From contig JAQTZB010000003.1 of the NCBI GenBank assembly GCA_028688015.1, positions 331,411 through 395,410 of the forward strand: DNA of 64,000 bases, given 5' to 3'. This stretch comes from Elusimicrobiales bacterium (lineage in GTDB: Bacteria > Elusimicrobiota > Elusimicrobia > Elusimicrobiales > UBA9959). Below the pieces are notes generated by a model. It saw only the letters and a program-made list of their open reading frames with translations, ran no database searches and was not told where the DNA came from. Below are positions 56,382-64,000 of the stretch, piece after piece. The stretch's first letter is position 1; the number at the start of each line of letters is the position of its first letter. A program made the translations under genes and the position numbers.

Positions 56382-57414
56382 GTATTACCGCAAGCTGTGG
56401 GCCGCCGGACAGGCGATGTACGAGGCGCACGCTTTCGACAGGACGCCGACGGGGCCGATAGTCGCCTTCGAGGCCTTCCTGCTGGCCTTCTCGGCCGTGA
56501 CGCTGTACTGGCTGTGGAAGACGGAGAAGAAAGGCGCGCAGCGCTTCTTCCTGGCCGCCGGCGGCCTGTTCATCCACCAGTTTTTTACCTCGCCGATGTG
56601 GCATAACTACAAGCTGGGCTGGTGGTCGTACCTCTACCAGGATATCAGCTGGATCTCCACCTTCGCCTGGGCGTCCATGATAATGTGGGCGATCACGCTT
56701 GTGGACCGTTTCTGCGAAAAGTGGCCGGACTGGAAGCGCTTCCCGTTGTATCTCGCCGTCCTCGCGCCAGCGGCGCTGGCCTACGAGGCCGTCCTGCTCC
56801 GGCTCGGAGTCAGCGGCTATTCGCCCGAGGTGCAGCAGGCCATCAGCGGCCGCACGCTGCTGGGCACGCCGGTAGAGACCTTCGTCTACGTGCCGGTGTT
56901 CATGGCGCTGGTGGTGAGCTTTACCAAATACTGGAGTTTTTATATCACGCGCAAGCCGGTGATACCGCTGCGGCACCGGCCTTGGCTGCGCAGTTTCGTC
57001 ATCACGCTGGTCTCGGTGCTGCTGTTCGAGCTCACCGTCGAGCCTATGGTGCAGAACGTGGGTTTCCCGGCCTGGTCTTATATCTTCCACGACATCACGC
57101 TGATACTTACCGGTGCGTGGATAGTGCTGACCTGGCTGGCGATAAACCTGGTGGACAAGTTCCTCATCCACTTCAGCTTGCGCGGCAAGTTCCTGGCCTA
57201 CCTGGGAGTGGTGTTTGTCGGCGTGCTGCCGGCCGAGATATGGCTGATCGCCAGCGGCCACCGGGTCTGCGGCCCCAGCACCGTCGCCGCCTTCACCGGC
57301 CTTCATGTGCCCTGGACGCTGGTACCGCTGGAAGTGGTCTTCGGCGTGCCGCTCTATTTCGCGCTGATCCTCTCTTTCGTTAAGTACTGGGAGATCATCC
57401 TTGATAACAGGTAA
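56374..57414 (+). CDS. Internally duplicated membrane protein, lycopene-cyclase-domain-like
   Basis: 346 aa with about ten membrane helices, made of two similar halves. Half 1 has WWSYLYQDISWISTFAW then GTPVETFVYVPVF; half 2 has AWSYIFHDITLILTGAW then LVPLEVVFGVPLY. The PxE plus aromatic pattern and the preceding G/T-rich turn resemble CrtYc/CrtYd lycopene cyclase domains, which also pair in one chain. The second acidic residue of the usual PxEE/PxED is missing in both halves, so activity may differ. It overlaps the radical SAM gene by 8 nt and ends the coupled operon. Confidence 0.6.
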   Translation: MIEYYRKLWAAGQAMYEAHAFDRTPTGPIVAFEAFLLAFSAVTLYWLWKTEKKGAQRFFLAAGGLFIHQFFTSPMWHNYKLGWWSYLYQDISWISTFAWASMIMWAITLVDRFCEKWPDWKRFPLYLAVLAPAALAYEAVLLRLGVSGYSPEVQQAISGRTLLGTPVETFVYVPVFMALVVSFTKYWSFYITRKPVIPLRHRPWLRSFVITLVSVLLFELTVEPMVQNVGFPAWSYIFHDITLILTGAWIVLTWLAINLVDKFLIHFSLRGKFLAYLGVVFVGVLPAEIWLIASGHRVCGPSTVAAFTGLHVPWTLVPLEVVFGVPLYFALILSFVKYWEIILDNR

Positions 57415-57436
57415 ACGGGGTTAGGGAGCTATAAAA

Positions 57437-57847
57437 ATGGGAATGCTTGCTGTTTGTGTTTTATTCGGGCTGCTGTACCTGGCGCTTACCGTGGCGCTTC
57501 CGGTCTTTATCCTGATAAAGGTCGTGCAATGGATCATGCGGCTGATGAGCGGAGAAAAAAAGCCGGCGCCGGCGGCCGGGGGCGCCCTGCGGGCCGCGCT
57601 GGACCGCTCGCAGGCCGGGGCCGGGACCGGAGCTCCCGCCGGGGCCGCGCCGCAAAGCGAGTTCGCGAGCCCGGACAGGGAGGCCGTCTTCGTGAAGCTG
57701 AAGAAAGAAGGCCGCCTGGACCGCCTGGCGCTCGTATATTACGTCGAGGACGCGCTGAAGTCCGGCATGCCGCCGGCGGCCGTGGCCGCCGCCCTGCGGG
57801 CCAAGGGCTGGCCCGAAGAGGAGATAGCCGCGGTGGTGCCCGGTTAA
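57437..57847 (+). CDS. Small membrane protein, function unknown
   Basis: 136 aa: one N-terminal membrane helix (about 3-30), a Gly/Ala/Pro linker, and a C-terminal helical domain (DRLALVYYVEDALKSGMPPAAV, read in part, then KGWPEEEIAAVV) resembling small helical DNA- or protein-binding modules. It lies 22 nt after the lipid operon and 6 nt before the cyclase gene. Confidence 0.7.
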   Translation: MGMLAVCVLFGLLYLALTVALPVFILIKVVQWIMRLMSGEKKPAPAAGGALRAALDRSQAGAGTGAPAGAAPQSEFASPDREAVFVKLKKEGRLDRLALVYYVEDALKSGMPPAAVAAALRAKGWPEEEIAAVVPG

Positions 57848-57853
57848 CTTACT

Positions 57854-59113
57854 ATGACCAAAGAAAAACTGAACGCGTTTTTCATCACCGAAGAACAGCT
57901 GGGCGAGCGCAAGATCAACGTGCTCCGGCTGGCCTTTCTGGCGGTCTTCCTGCTCAACGAGTTCTCCAATTACTACGTGCTCAAGGTGGTGGCGGGCTGG
58001 CTGCATGAGCGCGCCGTCTGGACCATGCTGGCCTGGCTGGCCTACGCCGGAGGCGCCTGGTACCTGGTCAACAAGCGCCGCCTGTACGACAGGCCGGTCA
58101 AGTATATCTCGGCCGCCGCCGACGCGCTGTTCCTGACCCTGACCATAGTCCTCGTCGAGGGCAACAATGGCCCGCTGGTCCCTGTCTACTACATCCTCAT
58201 CGTGGGCTGCGCGCTGCGCTACAGCTACCGCGCCATCCTCGCCGCGGCCGGTTTCTCCGCGCTGGGCTACGCCGCGGTGTGGTATTACTCCTTCGGCAAC
58301 CCGCGCCTGACGCCGATCCCCACTTATTCGGCTATCATCCACATGCTCATCATGAGCATGATGGGCGCATTCGCCGCCTACGCGGTGAAGAAGATGCGCG
58401 ACCTGGTGCTGAAGTTCGCCGAGAACCTGCTGCGCCGTGAGCAGGCCGAGGGCGCGCTGTCGCGCTACGTGTCGCACCAGGTGGCGCGCAAGATCCTGGA
58501 CACCCCGGACGGCGCGGCTTCCATGGGCGAAGGCCGCCGCACCCACGCGGCCATCCTGTTCTCCGACATCCGCGGCTTCACGCCGCTCTCCGAGGGCATG
58601 GACCCGGCCGCGCTGGTGAAGCTGCTCAACGCCTATTTCACCCGGATGGTGGACGTGGTGTTCCGCCACGACGGCACGCTGGACAAGTTCGTCGGGGACG
58701 CGCTGATCGTGGTGTTCAACGACCCGTTCGAGCAGCCCGACGCCGAGCGCCGCGCCGTGGCCTGCGCGGCCGCCATGCAGGCCGAGATAGCCGCCTTCAA
58801 TAAAGAGCAGGCCGCCGCCGGAAAGAAGACCCTGGGCGTGGGCATAGGCGTGCACTGCGGGCCGGTAGTGGCCGGCAACGTGGGGTCCGAGTACCGCATG
58901 GACTACACGGTGATGGGAGACACGGTAAATTTCGCCTCGCGGCTGCAGGGCAAGGCCCCGGCCGGCGCGGTGTTCGTGTCGGAGGCGGTGCGGGCCAAGA
59001 CCGAGGGGGAGTACGAGTATAAGGGCCTGGGCGGGATGGACTTCAAGGGTTACGCCGGGCCGGCGCAGGTGTTCCAGCTGGCGGGCCCGCGGGCCGCGCC
59101 GGTTTCAGGCTAA
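57854..59113 (+). CDS. Class III adenylate/guanylate cyclase with membrane domain
   Basis: 419 aa. About six N-terminal membrane helices (30-190) lead through a short coiled coil to a catalytic domain (about 225-405). Metal-binding Asp residues lie in FSDIRGFT and FVGDALIVVF; the base-contact region DYTVMGDTVNFASRLQG is complete. The residues around it resemble adenylate cyclases. It should make cAMP from ATP in response to a membrane signal. No cAMP receptor gene is in the window. Confidence 0.9.
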   Translation: MTKEKLNAFFITEEQLGERKINVLRLAFLAVFLLNEFSNYYVLKVVAGWLHERAVWTMLAWLAYAGGAWYLVNKRRLYDRPVKYISAAADALFLTLTIVLVEGNNGPLVPVYYILIVGCALRYSYRAILAAAGFSALGYAAVWYYSFGNPRLTPIPTYSAIIHMLIMSMMGAFAAYAVKKMRDLVLKFAENLLRREQAEGALSRYVSHQVARKILDTPDGAASMGEGRRTHAAILFSDIRGFTPLSEGMDPAALVKLLNAYFTRMVDVVFRHDGTLDKFVGDALIVVFNDPFEQPDAERRAVACAAAMQAEIAAFNKEQAAAGKKTLGVGIGVHCGPVVAGNVGSEYRMDYTVMGDTVNFASRLQGKAPAGAVFVSEAVRAKTEGEYEYKGLGGMDFKGYAGPAQVFQLAGPRAAPVSG

Positions 59114-60916
59114 GTTCGCGCGCAGCCAGAGCTCCAGGCTGACGAAGCGCCACAGCCCGGAGATATCGGTGGTCTCGGGAGCTACGGCCGTGGCGAACAA
59201 GGCGTCGAAGTTCTTGAACACGGCGTTGCGGTTGATAAAATCAGAAGCGTAAAATTTTCTCCCGCCCAGGGTGGCACGTAGCTCGTGCCGGTGCCTCGCC
59301 ATAAAACCCTTCCAGACCGAAACGGGGGCGGTGCCGCCCACCTTTTCCTTTCTCCAGCACACCCGCTCCGGCAGCACGCCCGTCATGGCCGTGCGCAGCA
59401 GGTATTTGGTCCAGCCGCCGTGCAGTTTGTAGCAGGCGGGCACGGAGAAGGCGTACTCAGCCACGCGGTGATCCAGCATGGGGAGGCGGAAGCGGAATGG
59501 GATGAGATGCTCGAGCTCGTTGCCGAGGGCCAGGGTGTCGCGGCGCAGGACCTGCTGCAGGTTGAACTCAGGCGGACGCCGCAGTGGGTGGCGCCGGCCG
59601 GCGTACTCCCCGAGCAGGTCCCGGTTCACGGTCTCTTCGACGAAGAATTCGGACAACTCGGGGGCGCAGGACTGGGTCCTGAGGAAACATTTGTAGAACT
59701 CCGGGCCGGGCTCTCCCTCCACGCCGAACTCATTCAGCCGGTCGGCGAAGAAGGTCTTGAACTCGGCCGAGAACGCGGCCACGCCGCGTTCGCGCAGCAC
59801 CTGGTTGAGGTAGACGGTGAAATTCCTTTCGGGGTAGCCGGCCAGCATCTCGTCGCCGCCGCTGCCCTCCAGCAGCACTTTAACGCCGCGCCGTTTGGCC
59901 GCCTTGATCAGCTGCATTTCGCCCAGCACTGAATGTTCCATCAGGGGCTTTTCGCCCGCGCCGGCCAGGGTTGCCACCTCGGACCAGGGTATGGCTTTAA
60001 AACCCGCAGGCGGTATTTCGCAGCGCGGGAAGCCTGCCGCCGCTGCGGACGCGCGGATGAAGGGCGCTTCCCGCGGCCAGGGAATGCTGAATGTGGGCGG
60101 GCGGTTTTTCCCGCCGAGCAGGCCGGCCGCAAGGCAGGTGACGCTGGAGGAGTCCAGGCCGCCTGACAACAGGATGCCCACGGGCTGGCCGCCTCCCAGC
60201 CGCAGCCGCACGGCATCCTCGAGCAGGCCGCGGAATTCGGAGGCGTGGCGCGAGAGGGTTTTTTTATCCGGCCGGCCTAGCTCGGTATTACAGGCCGGGT
60301 TATAATAGCGCTTTACGGCCAGGCTGCGGCCGGGCCGCGTGAGCAGCAGGCAGCAGCCGGCTCCCAGTTTCCGGACCCCTTCGAAAAAAGTATCCTCTGG
60401 CTGGTTGCAGTGGTTGAGGACCAGGAAATCATAGACGGCCCTCGGGTTGGGCGCCTTAGGGACCAGGGGGGAGGAGAACAGGGCTTTGAGCCCGGACGCG
60501 AAGATAAAATTTTTGCCGTCGAAGTAATAATGGAACGGGCGCAGGCCGAAGCGGTCGCGCGAGCAGAACAGCCGCTTTTTCTTCTCGTCCCAGAGGGCGA
60601 AGGCCCATTCGCCGTTGAATTTTTCCTGGCAGGCGGCGCCCCAGCGGGCGTAGGCGTGGCAGACCAGCTCGGCCTCGCCGGGCGTGGAGAACCGGCAGCC
60701 GGCGCTTTCCAGCTCCCGCCGCAGCTCCCGGTAGTTGTAGAGCTCGCCGCAGTAGAGCAGGCGCTCGCCGCCTGGCCCGGTGAAGAGCGAGGCGTCGGCA
60801 CTCTCCGTTTTTAAAACGACTCCGGCCGAGACATAAGCGCCCGCGCGGCCGGGTGACAAGCGGCGCAGGAGCGGTTTGTCTAAAGGCGAAGTCAGGCGGC
60901 AGATACCGGATATCAT
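59105..60916 (-). CDS. Asparagine synthetase-like protein without the glutaminase cysteine
   Basis: 603 aa. The N-terminal class II amidotransferase domain has YCGELYNYRELRREL and NGEWAFALWD, but the start reads MISGICRL where glutaminases have MCGI, so the nucleophilic Cys is replaced by Ser, and the HRRLSI segment is missing. The synthetase domain is intact: the PP-loop LLSGGLDSSS and LLEGSGGDEMLAGY. It may use free ammonia or make an amide on another substrate, as beta-lactam synthetase and lasso cyclases do. No lasso precursor or protease gene is nearby. Confidence 0.82.
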   Translation of the reverse strand: MISGICRLTSPLDKPLLRRLSPGRAGAYVSAGVVLKTESADASLFTGPGGERLLYCGELYNYRELRRELESAGCRFSTPGEAELVCHAYARWGAACQEKFNGEWAFALWDEKKKRLFCSRDRFGLRPFHYYFDGKNFIFASGLKALFSSPLVPKAPNPRAVYDFLVLNHCNQPEDTFFEGVRKLGAGCCLLLTRPGRSLAVKRYYNPACNTELGRPDKKTLSRHASEFRGLLEDAVRLRLGGGQPVGILLSGGLDSSSVTCLAAGLLGGKNRPPTFSIPWPREAPFIRASAAAAGFPRCEIPPAGFKAIPWSEVATLAGAGEKPLMEHSVLGEMQLIKAAKRRGVKVLLEGSGGDEMLAGYPERNFTVYLNQVLRERGVAAFSAEFKTFFADRLNEFGVEGEPGPEFYKCFLRTQSCAPELSEFFVEETVNRDLLGEYAGRRHPLRRPPEFNLQQVLRRDTLALGNELEHLIPFRFRLPMLDHRVAEYAFSVPACYKLHGGWTKYLLRTAMTGVLPERVCWRKEKVGGTAPVSVWKGFMARHRHELRATLGGRKFYASDFINRNAVFKNFDALFATAVAPETTDISGLWRFVSLELWLRANLA

Positions 60917-60960
60917 GATTGGTAAGGCGGCCCCGCGGCCCTACGACTGAAATTATACTT

Positions 60961-60992
60961 AAAAAAACAGCCGGCCCCTTCGGACCGGCTGT
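60961..60992 (-). terminator. Terminator of ychF
   Basis: ACAGCCGG pairs with CCGGCTGT, and TTTTTTT follows on the minus strand, just past the stop at 61013. Confidence 0.88.
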
Positions 60993-61012
60993 CGCGCCGC
61001 CTCGCGGCGGTT

Positions 61013-62086
61013 TTACACGTTGAACTTGAAGAAGCAGATGTCGCCGTCCTTCATCACGTACTCCTTGCCCTCGGAGCGGATCAGGCCCTTCTCGCGCAGT
61101 ACCTTCTCTTCCTTGTACTTCATGATGTCGTCGAAGGAGTAGACCTCGGCGCGGATGAAGCCCTTCTCGAAGTCGGTGTGGATGCGGCCGGCCGCCTGCG
61201 GGGCCTTGAGGCCGCGCTTGAGGTTCCAGGCGCGCACCTCGTCCTCGGAGCCCGCGGTGAAGAAGCTGATCTGGTCGAGCAGTTTGTAGCCGGCTATGGC
61301 CATCTTCTCCAGGCCGGTGTAGTCCTCGCCCAGGTCTTTCAGGAAGACCGCTTTTTCCTCTTCGGGCAGCTCGATGATCTCGGACTCTATCTTGGCGGAG
61401 ATCTCCACCAGAATGGCGCCGCGGGCCTTGATGAACTCGCGCAGCTTGGCGATGACTTCCTTGTCGGGCTGCTCGGAGGTGTTGGCCACGAAGAAGACGG
61501 GCTTCACGGTCAGCAGATTGAAATCGCGCACTTCCTCCAGGGCGTAGCCGGCCTCGCGGGCGGGCTTGCCGGCGGTGAGCAGGGCTTTTAGCTTCTCCAG
61601 CCGCTCCTTCTTTTCCTCGGCGTCCTTGGTGCGGGCTTTGAGGTCGCGCTGGTTCTTCTCGATGCACTTGTCCACTGTCTCCATGTCGGCCAGCAGCAGC
61701 TCGGTCTCTATGACCTCTATGTCGCGGATGGGGTCCACTTCGCCCAGCACGTGCACCACGTCGGGGTCCTTGAACACGCGCACCACCTGCACTATGGCGT
61801 CCACCTCGCGGATGTTGGCCAGGAACTTGTTGCCCAGGCCCTCGCCCTTGGAGGCGCCCTTCATCAGCCCGGCTATATCGACGAACTTTATGTAGGAGGC
61901 AACTTTCTTCGGGGGCTTGAAGAGGTCGAACAGCGCGTCCAGGCGCTTGTCCGGCACGGGCACCACGCCGACGTTGGGGTCGATGGTGGTAAAAGGGTAG
62001 TTGGAGGAGGCCGCCCCGGCGCGGGTAAGCGCGTTGAACAGGGTGGATTTGCCCACGTTGGGCAGGCCGACGATGCCGATTTCCAT
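61013..62086 (-). CDS. ychF: Obg-family GTPase YchF/OLA1
   Basis: 357 aa. The G1 motif is GLPNVGKST; the protein has a TGS domain at the C-terminus ([21 protein letters not shown], read in part). YchF hydrolyses ATP and binds ribosomes. A single-gene unit with its own terminator. Confidence 0.96.
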   Translation of the reverse strand: MEIGIVGLPNVGKSTLFNALTRAGAASSNYPFTTIDPNVGVVPVPDKRLDALFDLFKPPKKVASYIKFVDIAGLMKGASKGEGLGNKFLANIREVDAIVQVVRVFKDPDVVHVLGEVDPIRDIEVIETELLLADMETVDKCIEKNQRDLKARTKDAEEKKERLEKLKALLTAGKPAREAGYALEEVRDFNLLTVKPVFFVANTSEQPDKEVIAKLREFIKARGAILVEISAKIESEIIELPEEEKAVFLKDLGEDYTGLEKMAIAGYKLLDQISFFTAGSEDEVRAWNLKRGLKAPQAAGRIHTDFEKGFIRAEVYSFDDIMKYKEEKVLREKGLIRSEGKEYVMKDGDICFFKFNV

Positions 62087-62218
62087 TTTTAAGTCCTTAG
62101 TCCGGTGAGGAAGTAGCGGCGCGGCCGCTTGAAAACAAGGTAATTATAACAATTAGCGGGGGGTTCCGCCTCGCCGGCGTCTCTGGTTGTTGAACTGGTG
62201 CGGGTGTGGACGGGAAGG

Positions 62219-63739
62219 TCAGGGCTTGGCCTGCGGCGTCTCTTCCTGGCCCTGCGGGCGGAACTGTTTCCAGTCCTGGTGGCCCCTGGGCAGGGTGAAG
62301 CCTATGGTGTAGCGGCGCCAGCGCTCTTTGATGTACTTGAGGCCGAGGTGCAGTTCGGCCTCCTCGCGGGTCTCCAGCGTAAGGTAGCCCTCGGTCAGCC
62401 CGTGCTCCTTGCAGAGCTCGCGGCCGGCGGAGCAGGGCGTGTAGAAAATATCCTCCATGGCGCCGTAATGGTTCTCCACGCGCTTTATGAAGCCGTGGAT
62501 GCGCTGCTTAACCTCCAGCTTGCGCTCGTTCGATAGCTCCGAGAAATTCTTGGGATCCGGCGGCGGGGGCTCGCGCGGGCCGTCGCGTTTCCAGTCGCGC
62601 CAAGCCCCGGCGGAACTTTCCTTCTTCGGCTTCGGCTCCTCGGCCGAGGCGTCTCCTGTTTTAAGCTGGCCGGCGTCCACCTTGGCGGCGGCGTCCTCCT
62701 CCGAGATGAACCTGGTGTCGCGCCCGTTGCGCTTTTCCACCGCTACCCACTCTAGGAAAGGCTTGAGCTCCTCGGCGGCGGGCTCATTGCTGGAAACTTC
62801 GGTCGGGGCGCTCTTCTCCGAGGGCGTTTCTCTTTTAGCGTCCGCGGCGGCGGTACCGCCCGAACCGGAGGTCGCGCCGGTCCCGCCTCCGCCTTCTGCG
62901 TTGGCTGCGGCCGAGGCAGCCGGGGGAGTGCCGCCTGAGGCGGCTGCGGCCTTGGCGCCGCCAGAGAGCTTGGAGTTATAGGAATTCGCAGAGGAGGAGC
63001 GCGAGCCCTCGTCCGCGCCGTTCAGGTCGGCGGCTCCGGCCTGGCCGCGCATGCCCTCCAGGCCGCCTCCGGCACCGTACCGCGGCCCGGAAGAAAGGCT
63101 GCCGCCTCCGGGCTCGCCAGGGCGCTCCGGGACCGCCAGGGCCAGGCTGCGGGCAAGTTTAGGCGCGCCGCCCTCGGCCTGCCGGGAGGGGGATCTGGCG
63201 CCGGGGCTGCCGAAGGCCGGCTTTTCAGGGGCGCCGGCCGCGCGCTCGCCCGTTGCGGCCTTGCCGGTCCAGGCCCCGGCGGCTTTCTGTCCGCCTTCCT
63301 GCAGGTCCGGCGCCGCCGCGCCCGCCGAGGCGCTGCCGCCGCTGCCTGCCCAGGCGCCCGGGGCCTGGGCGTAGAACTTCTCGCCGCCCCGGCCGTAATT
63401 GCGGTCGTAGAAATCTTCCAGCGGGTCGGACTCCTGCTCCGGCCGCTCCTCGGCGGTTTGGGGTTCTTCGCCGGGCAGGCTCTCCGGGGCGGGGCCGGCC
63501 GAAGCGCCGCCAAAGAACTGCCGCGCCTTGCCGGCCAGGGCCTTGCCGCCCGCCGCCAGGGCCTCGGCGTAAGTCGGCTTTTCCTGCGCCGCCTGCCGGG
63601 AGCCGAAACCGTAGGCAATGCCCCTGCCGCCGCGCAGCTCGTTCATGCCTACGTGGAGCACGGTAAAAAACGACCCTGCCGCCAGCGCGAAAACGCCGGA
63701 CATCAGGAGGAAAAAGGGCCTGCTCGATCTGCCTTGCAT
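62219..63739 (-). CDS. Large low-complexity membrane-anchored protein
   Basis: About 506 aa from ATG 63739 (MQGRSSRPFFLL); a longer frame adds 51 residues without typical features. A membrane helix at about 8-30 is followed by about 330 residues rich in Ala, Gly, Ser, Pro and Glu, likely disordered. The last 90 residues are well ordered and charged (LEVKQRIHGFIKRVENHYG, TPCSAGRELCKEHG, RRYTIGFTLPRG). This end may be the functional part. No family is recognised. Confidence 0.65.
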   Translation of the reverse strand: MQGRSSRPFFLLMSGVFALAAGSFFTVLHVGMNELRGGRGIAYGFGSRQAAQEKPTYAEALAAGGKALAGKARQFFGGASAGPAPESLPGEEPQTAEERPEQESDPLEDFYDRNYGRGGEKFYAQAPGAWAGSGGSASAGAAAPDLQEGGQKAAGAWTGKAATGERAAGAPEKPAFGSPGARSPSRQAEGGAPKLARSLALAVPERPGEPGGGSLSSGPRYGAGGGLEGMRGQAGAADLNGADEGSRSSSANSYNSKLSGGAKAAAASGGTPPAASAAANAEGGGGTGATSGSGGTAAADAKRETPSEKSAPTEVSSNEPAAEELKPFLEWVAVEKRNGRDTRFISEEDAAAKVDAGQLKTGDASAEEPKPKKESSAGAWRDWKRDGPREPPPPDPKNFSELSNERKLEVKQRIHGFIKRVENHYGAMEDIFYTPCSAGRELCKEHGLTEGYLTLETREEAELHLGLKYIKERWRRYTIGFTLPRGHQDWKQFRPQGQEETPQAKP

Positions 63740-63825
63740 AAATACGCGCCCCGGTTTAACTGTTGTATTAATAGTATAGGTGGTGTTTGGGGTTTTCGCC
63801 AGCCCCCCGCGCGTTTGCGCGGCCA

Positions 63826-63860
63826 CAAAAAAATCAGCCGCCGGATCATATCCGGCGGCT
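63826..63860 (-). terminator. Orphan minus-strand terminator
   Basis: AGCCGCCGGA pairs with TCCGGCGGCT (10 bp, 5-nt loop) and seven Ts follow on the minus strand. No minus-strand gene is visible to its right; the IS element now lies there and may have separated it from its gene. Confidence 0.65.
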
Positions 63861-63880
63861 GCCTGTCCGCCCTTCTGAGC

Positions 63881-64000
63881 AACCCGAGACATAGGTAACA
63901 GAATATACCGGACACATAGGTTACAATTCTGGCATTAGGAACCAGGAGGTGCCTTATGCCATGGAAGGAGTATTCTGTTATGGACGAAAGAATGAAGTTC
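63881..64000 (+). mobile_element. Left end of an IS481-like insertion sequence (partial)
   Basis: Two similar direct repeats (GACATAGGTAACA at 63888, GACACATAGGTTACA at 63911) and GAATATACC precede a transposase start. This is the usual look of IS481-type ends. The true left boundary may be a few bases away; the right end is outside the window. Confidence 0.6.
63956..64000 (+). CDS. IS481-type transposase, first 15 codons
   Basis: The ATG at 63956 has AGGAGG 6 nt upstream. The visible start MPWKEYSVMDERMKF is the typical N-terminus of integrase-type transposases of the IS481/IS3 group. The rest is beyond the window. Confidence 0.75.
   Translation, partial: MPWKEYSVMDERMKF

Noticed and set aside
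59105..60916. Lasso peptide cluster
   Set aside because: Only the cyclase-like protein is present; no precursor, PqqD-like element or transglutaminase-type protease lies near it.

Overview
The window is a G+C-rich bacterial chromosome segment, densely packed with housekeeping operons around one AT-richer accessory locus. Two-membrane features (type IV pilus secretin operon, O-antigen-ligase-like proteins, lipoproteins), an F-type ATP synthase operon, a stand-alone SWIB protein and tRNAs without encoded CCA suggest a Gram-negative-type organism. My best guess is the Elusimicrobiota or a neighbouring phylum; that is inference from gene content, with no marker gene to prove it.

Layout. 1-1470: end of nifU and complete nifS. 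1487-13196: the accessory locus. It holds two paralogous cassettes, each with a radical SAM/SPASM protein, a tiny secreted peptide (59 and 53 aa) and a family-5 extracellular solute-binding protein (SBP) with no ABC permease or ATPase nearby. Cassette 1 runs on + (rSAM, peptide, SBP) directly behind nifS. Cassette 2 runs on - (peptide, SBP, rSAM, hybrid histidine kinase). A third module on + is an acid phosphatase lipoprotein, an SBP-like lipoprotein and a second hybrid kinase whose C-terminal half is nearly the same as the first. I read the locus as a candidate peptide-modification and peptide-sensing system: the rSAM enzyme modifies the exported peptide, the SBP binds it, the kinase reports it. 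This is the strongest candidate here for an undescribed system.

13310-24934: tRNA-Ile2(CAU), a YwqK/MORN-type protein, an Rrf2 regulator coupled to a ferredoxin-like protein, tRNA-Cys, an aminotransferase, ATP-dependent PEP carboxykinase, a SWIB protein, two tandem secreted trypsin-like proteases, and a triple-receiver GGDEF protein. 24998-32928: ATP synthase operon with a sugar-nucleotide epimerase gene inserted between atpA and atpG. 32994-33334: a non-coding element with near-perfect terminal inverted repeats. 33404-36000: a methyltransferase, small hypothetical proteins and an oxidoreductase. 36130-40555: pilMNOPQ. 40617-49524: two O-antigen-ligase-like proteins, a phospholipase-D enzyme, a borosin-like tetrapyrrole methylase, a Nudix hydrolase and a UvrD-type helicase.

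49627-57414: eight translationally coupled genes (UbiA prenyltransferase, the two halves of a split dikinase, CDP-alcohol phosphatidyltransferase, acetyltransferase, lipid-alcohol kinase-like protein, radical SAM protein, internally duplicated lycopene-cyclase-like membrane protein). They look like an uncharacterised isoprenoid or phospholipid pathway. 57437-64000: a small membrane protein, a class III nucleotide cyclase, an asparagine-synthetase homologue without its glutaminase cysteine, YchF, a large low-complexity membrane-anchored protein, and the edge of an IS481-like insertion sequence.
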